The position numbers and the translations under genes were made by a program. Under the pieces are notes generated by a model, which had not been told where the DNA came from, searched no databases, and worked only from the letters and a program-made list of their open reading frames with translations. DNA of 64,000 bases from positions 1-64,000 of IMG/VR virus record IMGVR_UViG_3300043399_000297; one strand, written 5' to 3'. Within the stretch, counting starts at the first letter, position 1; every line of letters begins with the position of its first letter. Of the stretch, positions 56,001-63,702 are shown one piece after another. The DNA is from a virus.

Positions 56001-58469
56001 GTGTCATATACTATAGTAAGGACAAATGGTTCAGTATTAACAGAAATTCCTGATGGTGTAGTAAATACTACGAGTACTCCTTTGTCTTTGCCGGGCCGTA
56101 ACTATTCAAGTTACGGTGTAGTGATGGACACTAATTTTGTTCACGCATTAGAAAATTTTGCAGATGGTAATGTACCAAACAACGCCATTAGAGGTCAATT
56201 GTTTTTTAATACTAATACAGAAACTTTGTATATTTGCCCCACAGACGGTGAATCTAACTTAAGTAACTGGCTCAAAATTATTTCTTCAAACGATGATAAT
56301 TTAGAATTTGGAAACATTACATTAACCGGCAACATATATGCCAATAACGCTGTAATGACCAATGATGTAATTGGAAATCGGTTAATAGGTAATTATCTAA
56401 CTGTTTATATTAGTGCTAATGTTAATGATGCAACATTGACCGGCTCATCAAATATAGCAAATATACGCACTAATAATATTACAACTGGCTCTAACATTAC
56501 ATCGGGAAATCTTACTGGCAATTGGAATTTGAATGGTAACGTTTCTGTACCAAGCGGAAATGTGTCTGCTAGCGGTGTTAAATCAGACAACTATATGTAT
56601 GCTAATGGGGTGTCTATTAACTTCTTGCAGGCAGCAGGATTAAATGGCTACATTCAATTTAATACATCAGGAAATTTAAATGCAAGTGCGGGATTAACTT
56701 TTGATACTGCTACGAGCAATCTTAACCTATTAGGTAATTTAGGTGCCGGCGGCGACATTACCGCATCTGGAAATCTTTCAGGTCCTGCAGCCAATATAAC
56801 AAATATTCCTGCTGCCAACTTACAAGGAACTATCAATAGCACTGTTCAAGCAAATATCACTCAACTAGGCACACTAACTTCAGCAACAGTTCTAGGAACC
56901 ATTTATTCTGGTAATTTAATTGCTAGTTTAAATGTATCAGCAGCAAGTTTAACTGGAAGTTTAACTACAGCCGCGCAGCCTAATATTACTTCAGTTGGTA
57001 CATTGACTGGCTTAGCTGTTAGCGGTACGATTAATAGTGGTAATTTAACCGGCGCTAATTTGATATCAGGCAATTTTATATCTGGTACATTGACTACAGC
57101 CGCACAACCTAATATTACAAGTGTAGGAACATTATCATCATTAAATGTAAATGCTAATATTACTTCAGGAAATGTTTATGCAAATTCAGGTAGAATAGGA
57201 GCTTCCTTACTATCAGGCACATTAACTACTACTGCTCAACCAAACATTACTAGCTTAGGAACATTATCAAGTGTTACTGTAACAGGAAATATAGATTCTG
57301 GAAATGTAAATAGTAATTTTTCAGGCGACGGTTCTCGTTTGACAAATATACCCGGTGCAAATGTTACAGGTACGGTTTCCTCTGCTACTACAGCTATAAG
57401 TGCGACAAGTGCCACAACAGCAGGGACTGTTACAACCGCCGCGCAACCAAACATTACTAGTTTAGGTGCATTAGCATCTCTGATCGTAAATGGCAATGTC
57501 AATTCAGGAAATGTAATATCTAATTTTGAAGGGGACGGCTCTAAGTTGACGAACCTACCGGGTGCAAATGTTACTGGAAAGGTCCCCAACGCAATATACG
57601 CTGACATAGCTGGCACCGCTGGCCCGGCTGACACTGCTAATACTGTTATACTTGCGGCACAACCCAACATTACAAGCGTGGGAACTTTAATATCACTAAA
57701 TGTCACAGGCAATATAAACGGTGCAAACTTGACGGGTAAGCATTTTGGTAATGGAGCTCCATTAAGCAATATAACAGGTGCTAATGTAAACGGTCAAGTG
57801 CCCAACGCATTGGTTGCTGGTACGGTTTACACTAATGCTCAACCAAACATTACTAGCACCGGTACATTAATCAGCCTCAATGTAACCGGTAATATTAACG
57901 CAAATAACTTTGTTGCAAGCAATTATTTTGTAGGCAACGGTTCAAAGCTTACAAACATCAATGCTGCTAATATCGTAGGAAATGTCCCCAACGCTAATTT
58001 TGCAACTACAGCGGGATATGCAGCGAATGCAGGAAATGCCCTAAATGCAGACACTGCAAATTATGCCAATAGTGCAGGGTCCTTTGGCGGAGTTAACGAC
58101 ATTGCGCACGGCGGCACTAGCGGGAATACTGTATTAGCAGCAGGAACTAATTTAGGCATCATTGGCGTTGGACAGACTTGGCAAAATTTAACAGGCAGCC
58201 GCACGAGAAACACCTCATATCGAAACACAACAGGCAGGCCCATTCAAGTTATAGTTCAAACTGAGTTTGAAAGCGACGGAGATGATTGGTTTGACGTATC
58301 CTCCGATTCAACCACTTGGATTACATTAGGTATGCTAAGTGGAGGAACCGCTTATGGCACAAATGAAGGCGGCCCAGCAATCAGCGCAATTATTCCTGCA
58401 GGACACTATTATAGATGGAGAGCAAGTGATGCCGATGTGAACTTGTTATATTGGTCAGAATTGCGATAA
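56001..58469 (+). CDS. Tail fibre protein 1, 822 residues, GTG start
   Basis: Residues 1-95 (MSYTIVRTNGSVLTEIPDGV..., LPGRNYSSYG, NFVHALENFAD, RGQLFFNTNTETLYICPTDG) are shared with the next fibre and are probably the attachment domain. The shaft (about 110-690) is Asn/Thr/Ser/Gly-rich with seven QPNITSVGTL-type repeats. Residues about 715-822 (GVGQTWQNLTGSRTRNTSYR, then TGRPIQVIVQTEFES) form a compact C-terminal domain seen at fibre tips, probably receptor binding. Translation starts at GTG, with GGAG 6 nt upstream and no in-frame ATG near. Confidence 0.85.
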   Translation: MSYTIVRTNGSVLTEIPDGVVNTTSTPLSLPGRNYSSYGVVMDTNFVHALENFADGNVPNNAIRGQLFFNTNTETLYICPTDGESNLSNWLKIISSNDDNLEFGNITLTGNIYANNAVMTNDVIGNRLIGNYLTVYISANVNDATLTGSSNIANIRTNNITTGSNITSGNLTGNWNLNGNVSVPSGNVSASGVKSDNYMYANGVSINFLQAAGLNGYIQFNTSGNLNASAGLTFDTATSNLNLLGNLGAGGDITASGNLSGPAANITNIPAANLQGTINSTVQANITQLGTLTSATVLGTIYSGNLIASLNVSAASLTGSLTTAAQPNITSVGTLTGLAVSGTINSGNLTGANLISGNFISGTLTTAAQPNITSVGTLSSLNVNANITSGNVYANSGRIGASLLSGTLTTTAQPNITSLGTLSSVTVTGNIDSGNVNSNFSGDGSRLTNIPGANVTGTVSSATTAISATSATTAGTVTTAAQPNITSLGALASLIVNGNVNSGNVISNFEGDGSKLTNLPGANVTGKVPNAIYADIAGTAGPADTANTVILAAQPNITSVGTLISLNVTGNINGANLTGKHFGNGAPLSNITGANVNGQVPNALVAGTVYTNAQPNITSTGTLISLNVTGNINANNFVASNYFVGNGSKLTNINAANIVGNVPNANFATTAGYAANAGNALNADTANYANSAGSFGGVNDIAHGGTSGNTVLAAGTNLGIIGVGQTWQNLTGSRTRNTSYRNTTGRPIQVIVQTEFESDGDDWFDVSSDSTTWITLGMLSGGTAYGTNEGGPAISAIIPAGHYYRWRASDADVNLLYWSELR
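56846..57895 (+). repeat. Fibre shaft repeat array
   Basis: Seven copies of an A-Q-P-N-I-T-S-x-G-T-L unit occur near 56846, 56967, 57090, 57226, 57431, 57650 and 57830. Spacing varies from about 120 to 220 bp, with GNI-x-SGN or GDGSRLTNIPGANVTG segments between. The DNA copies are similar but not identical. Confidence 0.8.
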
Positions 58470-58485
58470 GAAGACAAAATATTAT

Positions 58486-58493
58486 GATAAATA
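58486..58493 (+). promoter_or_regulatory. Late promoter octamer GATAAATA before tail fibre 2
   Basis: It ends 19 nt before the ATG; the predicted short leader contains CGGAG. Confidence 0.7.
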
Positions 58494-58512
58494 GATTTAA
58501 CGGAGTTATAAA

Positions 58513-59733
58513 ATGGCATATGTAATTGTTAAAAGCGATGGTACTACATTAACTACCATTGCTGATGGTACAATTAATACAACAAGTACCTCATTAGGGT
58601 TGCCAGGTAGAAATTATGCAGGATATGGACAGACAGTAGATACTAACTTTGTTCATATGACGGAAAATTTTGCTGCTGCTACCCCACCTAGTAATCCTCT
58701 GAGAGGACAATTATGGTATAACACAAATACTAGTACACTATATGTTTGTCCAACGGATGGTGAATCAAACGCACTAGCTTGGACTTCAATTTCAACTACT
58801 GCTTCAGGCGGTACAACTACATTTGGCAATGTAACTGTAGCTTCCGAACTTGATGCTAATAATGCAACATTTACTAACAATGCAAATGCCAATGCTATTA
58901 ATAGTAACTACTTGACTGTTTCTGCAAACGCAAATATTTCTAATGCTAATATTACTAATGCTAACATCTCCTCTCTTACTACAACCAACATTACAACAGG
59001 ATCACTTACTACAGCAGGTAATTTGACTGGTGTTTGGACACTGAATGGTTCAGCAGGCGGTTCGGGTGCAAATTCATTAATTTTGAATACTGGTGGTATT
59101 TATATCAATAATACTGGTAATTTATACGGTATTAAAACTGACAAGTATATGTGGGCAAATGGCGACCCGGTATCTTTTGCAGGTACTTACAGCAATTCAA
59201 ACGTAGCTTTGTATCTCCCTGTATACAACGGTAATATCTTAACAGTAAGGACTACAGCAACGACATTAACAACTGGTGCTAACACTACACCGGGCACTAT
59301 GACAGGTAACTGGACACTATCAGCCGGTTCAAGACTCAACGCTACTTACGCTGACCTTGCAGAACGTTTTGAAGCTGATGAATCCTACGCTCCAGGAACT
59401 GTTGTAGAAATTGGCGGTACTAAAGAAATCACCGCAGCGAAATATGAATTGAGTGAAGATGTGTTTGGCGTCATAAGCAACAGTGCTGCGTATTTAATGA
59501 ACGCCGGCGCAGGTTCCGACAACACTCACCCTGCAGTTGCTGTAACAGGACGTGTTCCTGTTAAAGTAACTGGTATTATTAAAAAGGGTGATAGACTAGT
59601 AAGTGCAGGAGAAGGTCTTGCACGAGCCGCTAAGAAGGGTGAAGCAACTGCATTTAATACAATCGGTAGAGCGTTAGAAGAAAAAACAACCGGTGGTGAC
59701 GGATATGTCGAAGCCGTCGTTATGATAAGATAA
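58513..59733 (+). CDS. Tail fibre protein 2, 406 residues
   Basis: Residues 1-95 closely match fibre 1 (IADGTINTTSTSLGLPGRNY, RGQLWYNTNTSTLYVCPTDG). A short Asn/Thr/Ala-rich shaft follows. From about residue 278 (ADLAERFEADESYAPGTVVE, then VFGVISNSAAYLMNAGAG and VAVTGRVPVKVTGIIKKGDR) the protein carries a C-terminal domain common at the ends of phage structural proteins, resembling G2-type self-cleaving chaperone domains; that last point is from memory and uncertain. The two fibres could share an attachment site and carry different tips. Confidence 0.8.
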   Translation: MAYVIVKSDGTTLTTIADGTINTTSTSLGLPGRNYAGYGQTVDTNFVHMTENFAAATPPSNPLRGQLWYNTNTSTLYVCPTDGESNALAWTSISTTASGGTTTFGNVTVASELDANNATFTNNANANAINSNYLTVSANANISNANITNANISSLTTTNITTGSLTTAGNLTGVWTLNGSAGGSGANSLILNTGGIYINNTGNLYGIKTDKYMWANGDPVSFAGTYSNSNVALYLPVYNGNILTVRTTATTLTTGANTTPGTMTGNWTLSAGSRLNATYADLAERFEADESYAPGTVVEIGGTKEITAAKYELSEDVFGVISNSAAYLMNAGAGSDNTHPAVAVTGRVPVKVTGIIKKGDRLVSAGEGLARAAKKGEATAFNTIGRALEEKTTGGDGYVEAVVMIR

Positions 59734-59745
59734 TAAGGGTATACG

Positions 59746-60699
59746 ATGACTTACGCACAATATGGTTTAATACAAGCCGCAGATTATAATACACTAGTTG
59801 GTGGTAATCCAGTGACAACATCTGGTACCTTAAATACGGTATGGGCAACGGGCGGCTCAAATGCAGGATATGGTCAAACAGCAGAAGCAAATGTTGCTAT
59901 AGGAGACAATGTAGCCGCAGCAAAATGGGCTAACCTAGTAAACAAAACTTCTAACAGCGCAAGTCATCAGGGAACTAGCATTACGGCAGTAACAGCCCCT
60001 GCTTCAGGAGGATCAATTACATATTTGTCTGCTATACCAACTAATCTAACAACAATTTACACTAGTAGATTAAACGCAGCAACCCAGGGAACTACTTCAG
60101 GAAATACAGTTACGACTGTTTCAACGTGGTCAGATAAAGCAACTTGGACACATACTGCAACGTTTGCAAACGGAGATGCAGCAAGATATTTCTTTAATTC
60201 AGGCGGACAACTAAAAGTTAGTATGACACATCCAAGTGGCACTGGTATCGACTTGTTGTTGAATAACCTAGCTAGTAATGTAGGTACAGTTGTGTTGTCC
60301 GCCCCTACTAGCGGAACTATTACGGTAGCCAGCACTTCCTATTCTGGTATTACTAAAGTGGGCGGCGGCGGCAATGCTCCTAGTCCATATTTGACAAATA
60401 ATGGATATTATGCATTAACTACTAGTAACGCAAACGTGTTCTTACAGACAGCAAGTACGGGACCGTCTGGATATCTCAGCACAAACGTCAATATTTTAAT
60501 TAAGAGTAACGGTACACAAGGATCAAATAGTGATGCCGGATCTATTATCACAATTTATACGGTTTGGGATGAAATTCCAAACGGACTTACGGTATCGTCA
60601 GGTTCTGCGGTTACACTAACAGTTGTACCGCCGGAAACAACATATCTAGCTAATAGTTGGGGAACCATTACACTTGCCGGATCAGTGTCGGTCGTATAA
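59746..60699 (+). CDS. Virion structural protein, 317 residues
   Basis: A beta-rich, Ser/Thr/Gly/Asn-rich protein with few charges. Its start, MTYAQYGLIQAADYNTLVGG, is followed by GSNAGYGQTAEANVAIGDNV and the AAKWANLVNKTSN segment, which recall short attachment domains of phage structural proteins. The remainder holds YFFNSGGQLKVSMTHPSGTG and ends in VTLTVVPPETTYLANSWGTI. It lies 12 nt after fibre 2, with AAGGG before the ATG. A minor tail or fibre-associated protein is likely; the exact role is unknown. Confidence 0.65.
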   Translation: MTYAQYGLIQAADYNTLVGGNPVTTSGTLNTVWATGGSNAGYGQTAEANVAIGDNVAAAKWANLVNKTSNSASHQGTSITAVTAPASGGSITYLSAIPTNLTTIYTSRLNAATQGTTSGNTVTTVSTWSDKATWTHTATFANGDAARYFFNSGGQLKVSMTHPSGTGIDLLLNNLASNVGTVVLSAPTSGTITVASTSYSGITKVGGGGNAPSPYLTNNGYYALTTSNANVFLQTASTGPSGYLSTNVNILIKSNGTQGSNSDAGSIITIYTVWDEIPNGLTVSSGSAVTLTVVPPETTYLANSWGTITLAGSVSVV

Positions 60700-60716
60700 T
60701 TTTTAATCACTATGGG

Positions 60717-60755
60717 GTATCCATCTAAATACTCTTAGGAGTAAAAGATGGATAC
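60717..60755 (+). promoter_or_regulatory. Late promoter inside a hairpin that hides a start codon
   Basis: The outer arms GTATCCATC (60717-60725) and GATGGATAC (60747-60755) pair over the ATG at 60748; the inner arms TACTC (60730-60734) and GAGTA (60739-60743), loop TTAG, cover the AGGAG Shine-Dalgarno sequence. The late-type octamer TCTAAATA (60724-60731) lies inside. A transcript from it would start near 60737, at AGGAG, and lack both 5' arms. This design is known for some T4 genes, such as e. Confidence 0.6.
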
Positions 60756-61062
60756 TAAAACTTTAATAGCTGAAGCAAAAGCTAGATTCAACCATAACTC
60801 GGCAAAAGAGTATCTTAAAGAAAAATATGAAGCAAAACTGCTAGTCGCAGAACAGGGTGGACTGTGGAAAGCCGATCAAGAGACTATTGCATTTCTAGCT
60901 GTTATGTCAAATGATTGGGATGATAGAGTAGTCATAATAGATACCTTTCAAAATCCAGTACTTGTAACCCGCAGTGAATTACTAACTAAGCTGAAGGAAG
61001 TTTATCGTAGCGTGATGGCTGACTGGTATAATGAGTGGAAAGAACTAGAAAGTAAACGATGA
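60748..61062 (+). CDS. Conserved small protein, 104 residues
   Basis: A soluble, mixed helical protein: MDTKTLIAEAKARFNHNSAK, YLKEKYEAKLLVAEQGGLWK and a C-terminal helix rich in Trp and Glu (MADWYNEWKELES). I have seen near-identical N-termini in uncharacterised aquatic phage proteins, but no function is known to me. AGGAG lies 8 nt before the ATG, within the hairpin described above. Its stop overlaps the next start as ATGA. Confidence 0.7.
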   Translation: MDTKTLIAEAKARFNHNSAKEYLKEKYEAKLLVAEQGGLWKADQETIAFLAVMSNDWDDRVVIIDTFQNPVLVTRSELLTKLKEVYRSVMADWYNEWKELESKR

Positions 61063-61868
61063 GTCGTGGCGTAATACTGTTCGCGTTTAACAGTCCCAAA
61101 TATAACTATTATGATATGGCAGAATATACTGCTAGAAGAATTAGACATTTTTTAGATTTGCCCGTCACTTTAGTTAGTGATGAAGATTCTGTGCCAGATA
61201 GAGTTAAACGAGGAACGTGGGACAAAATAATACGTGTAACGCCGGATAAAAATAACTTTCGTGATTGGGGGATGTGGATAAACAAAGGCAGATATATGGC
61301 CTATGAATTGAGCCCCTACGAAGAAACCATCCTATTAGACGTAGACTATATTATCAACTCAGATAAGTTGTTAACTCTTTTTGAAATTGATACTGATTTT
61401 TGTTGTCACAATAAAACTAATTTTTTAATGCACCCCGGAGTTCCTCAAGAAATATTGAGCGCCTACAGCTATGAGACATTATGGGCAACAGTTGTGATGT
61501 TTCGCAAGAGCAACCGCACACAACAAATCTTTCAATCTTTAGAAATGGTACAAAAGAACTATGAACACTACGCGAACATTCATAATTTTATCGCCCCTGT
61601 ATATCGTAACGATTATGCTCTCACTCTTGCCCATCGTATTGCTAACGGTCATAGTGTTGGTCCCCGCGATTTTATTCCTTGGGATTTACTGCACGTTGGA
61701 AAAAATACTCAAGTTTTTAAGACTGGAGAAGACGAGTTCGACACTGAATATACAGTGATGTTTGATAACTGGCAAAAAGGTAAGATTCGTAAAGAGTATA
61801 TCTTTATTAAAGATATGGATTTTCACGTTATGAACAAAGACCTATATGCGGAGATGATCAATGGATAA
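61059..61868 (+). CDS. Glycosyltransferase-like protein, 269 residues
   Basis: The GT-A-like plan is visible: a first strand GVILFAFNSPKYNYYDMAEY, nucleotide-binding-like turns, and ILLDVDYIIN, with the DVD triad (D94, D96) in the place of the metal-binding DxD. The FIPWDLLHVGKNTQVF region lies near 200-220. Start overlaps the previous stop; the stop lies within the next gene. Donor sugar and acceptor are unknown; DNA, virion or host surface could be the target. Confidence 0.6.
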   Translation: MSRGVILFAFNSPKYNYYDMAEYTARRIRHFLDLPVTLVSDEDSVPDRVKRGTWDKIIRVTPDKNNFRDWGMWINKGRYMAYELSPYEETILLDVDYIINSDKLLTLFEIDTDFCCHNKTNFLMHPGVPQEILSAYSYETLWATVVMFRKSNRTQQIFQSLEMVQKNYEHYANIHNFIAPVYRNDYALTLAHRIANGHSVGPRDFIPWDLLHVGKNTQVFKTGEDEFDTEYTVMFDNWQKGKIRKEYIFIKDMDFHVMNKDLYAEMING

Positions 61869-62610
61869 GGGTTTTGTTATTATGGCACAGGGTTCTGATT
61901 ATGAAGTTTGTGCAGAATTATTGAAGAAATCTATATTGAATGTAATGCCCGACAGCAATATAACTATCGTTACTACGTCGATGCTTCCATACGGAGACCA
62001 AGCCCCGGATACAGATTGGAAGTTGCAGAATGATTGGCAAGTATACGAAGCTAGTCCATATGAATATACTATAAAACTAGAAGCTGATATGTATATTCCT
62101 AGATCAATCGATTATTGGTGGGATATATTAAAGGATAGAGATTTAGTAGTATCAACCACTATTAGAAATTTTAAACAAGAGATTTCAGATATCAAAGCAT
62201 ATCGCAGATTTATTATTGATAATAATTTGCCGGATACATATAATGCAATTACATATTTTCGTAAAAGCGAATTAGCAGAAAAATTCTTTAAGATTGTTAG
62301 AGATGTGTTTGAGAATTGGGATGTATATAGAAGTTCTCTCAAATGCAATACAAATGAATTATGCACTACAGACTGGGCTTACGCTATTGCTAGTCATATA
62401 TTAGGAGTTGAGAATACTACATTGCCTCCGTTTAAAGAAATGTCTATGGTTCATATGAAGCAGTTTATTAATAGTCTTCCAACTGAGAATTGGACAGATA
62501 TATTCATTCACGAAATATTACCGCACACGTTTAGAATCAATACAATTGCACAGATGTATCCGGTTCATTACCATATCAAGAGTTTTGCTAAGGAAGCATT
62601 AAATGGATGA
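61861..62610 (+). CDS. Glycosyltransferase-like protein, 249 residues
   Basis: It resembles the preceding gene product in plan: a first strand MDKGFVIMAQGSDYEVCAEL, then SPYEYTIKLEADMYIPRSID, with E74-A75-D76 where the neighbour has DVD, and a conserved AITYFRKSELAEKFF near 147. The EAD variant leaves activity uncertain. It overlaps both neighbours by 8 nt and probably works in the same pathway. Confidence 0.55.
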   Translation: MDKGFVIMAQGSDYEVCAELLKKSILNVMPDSNITIVTTSMLPYGDQAPDTDWKLQNDWQVYEASPYEYTIKLEADMYIPRSIDYWWDILKDRDLVVSTTIRNFKQEISDIKAYRRFIIDNNLPDTYNAITYFRKSELAEKFFKIVRDVFENWDVYRSSLKCNTNELCTTDWAYAIASHILGVENTTLPPFKEMSMVHMKQFINSLPTENWTDIFIHEILPHTFRINTIAQMYPVHYHIKSFAKEALNG

Positions 62611-62932
62611 TCAAGAAGATTATGTAATCATTTGGGAACCGCCTGTTCTTGAAAAACCAGAGTTTCGTTTATACTATGACGACAGAGGTAATGTAATTAC
62701 ATATACTTGCGAGAAGCTTGATGGCAATTATATCATCATTGATGCACTGACGTTTGCAGAAGCCAGACCCGACGTAAAAGTGGTAGATAATAAGTTAGTA
62801 AAGATCGGTACCGGTTCTGTCATATCTCGTTTATTTTCATCCGACGAAGGTATTATGTGTGAAAAAGAAGACATAAGTATTGTTACTAATTCAGACGGAT
62901 GCTTTTATAAACTAAGAGTAGTTAAAGTTTAA
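62603..62932 (+). CDS. Conserved hypothetical protein, 109 residues
   Basis: A predicted beta-rich soluble protein: KPEFRLYYDDRGNVITYTCE, KLDGNYIIIDALTFAEARPD and VKVVDNKLVKIG. I recall similar sequences beside glycosyltransferase-like genes in aquatic phages. It overlaps the upstream gene by 8 nt and the convergent SDR gene by 11 nt at its 3' end. No catalytic motif is evident. Confidence 0.65.
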   Translation: MDDQEDYVIIWEPPVLEKPEFRLYYDDRGNVITYTCEKLDGNYIIIDALTFAEARPDVKVVDNKLVKIGTGSVISRLFSSDEGIMCEKEDISIVTNSDGCFYKLRVVKV

Positions 62933-63656
62933 ACCCGCCGCTTATCTCAATTATTTGTGCGGTAATGTGTTTTCCTGCATTAGAGCAGAGTAGACTTGCC
63001 ATCTCCGCTATTTCTTCGGGTTTTCCCAATCTATTAAGCGCAGTAATACTTAACACTTCACTCAACATAGCCGGATCATTTGTTACGTATTCTGTTGTCT
63101 CACCGATAGTAAATCCTGGGCTTATTGAATTTACTGTTATCCCTCTGCTACCCAAGTCTGCTGCCATTACTCTAGTAAACGCATTCAATGCATTTTTGGC
63201 CATCGTATATACTATGATGTTTGGATCTGTTATTCTTGCGCCAGCAGATGAAATATTAATTACTCTACCTCCATCATTTATATTGTGATAAAAAGCGCGA
63301 GTCAAGAAGAACGCACTCTTGACATTATTGTTCATAATTTCATCGAAGAATTGTTCATCGGCTTTCAATATGTTACCATAATCACTGCCGCCTATATTGT
63401 TAACAAGTATGTCAATGTTATTGACTTTGTTTAATACAAGTGATGCTAGTTCCTCGGCATCTTTTTGTCCGGTTAATTTAATTTTAATTGCATCAGCTTG
63501 CCCGCCGTTTTTTATAATTTCTTCAACAGTATTCTTTGCAGCAACATCATTGTTAGCATAATTAATGATTACATTTATGCCCTGTTCAGCAAGTTTTAGT
63601 GCAATACTTTTTCCTATTCCGCGGCTTCCGCCGGTAATTAGTGCAGTTTTTGTCAT
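62922..63656 (-). CDS. SDR-family oxidoreductase (3-oxoacyl-ACP reductase-like)
   Basis: A complete 244-residue classical short-chain dehydrogenase/reductase. Visible are TGGSRGIG (8-15, NAD(P) binding), NNIGG (86-90), N111, S137 and the Y150-x-x-x-K154 pair, then PGF. It would catalyse NAD(P)-dependent carbonyl/hydroxyl interconversion; FabG is the nearest well-known type, but sugar or polyketide reductases look similar. It is transcribed against its neighbours and overlaps the preceding gene's end. A late octamer ends 5 nt before the ATG and no Shine-Dalgarno sequence is seen. A host-derived accessory metabolic gene is likely. Confidence 0.85.
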   Translation of the reverse strand: MTKTALITGGSRGIGKSIALKLAEQGINVIINYANNDVAAKNTVEEIIKNGGQADAIKIKLTGQKDAEELASLVLNKVNNIDILVNNIGGSDYGNILKADEQFFDEIMNNNVKSAFFLTRAFYHNINDGGRVINISSAGARITDPNIIVYTMAKNALNAFTRVMAADLGSRGITVNSISPGFTIGETTEYVTNDPAMLSEVLSITALNRLGKPEEIAEMASLLCSNAGKHITAQIIEISGGFKL

Positions 63657-63661
63657 AGAGA

Positions 63662-63669
63662 TATTTATT
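63662..63669 (-). promoter_or_regulatory. Late promoter octamer AATAAATA, 5 nt before the SDR ATG
   Basis: On the minus strand exactly five bases separate the octamer from the ATG, so the predicted start is the A of ATG. It overlaps the arm of the 63667-63699 inverted repeat. Confidence 0.55.
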
Positions 63670-63699
63670 ATTTACTATGTCAGAAGTAAAGTAAATAAT
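63667..63699. repeat. Inverted repeat between divergent genes
   Basis: Perfect 10-bp arms, ATTATTTACT at 63667-63676 and AGTAAATAAT at 63690-63699, are separated by 13 bp. Both arms contain an AGTAAATA late-like octamer directed outward, to the SDR gene on one side and the next gene on the other. Confidence 0.7.
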
Positions 63700-63702
63700 G
63701 CA

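Noticed and set aside
58061-58243. Antisense ORFs under the fibre genes
   Set aside because: Val/Pro/Leu-rich shadows of repeated Asn/Thr/Gly codons.
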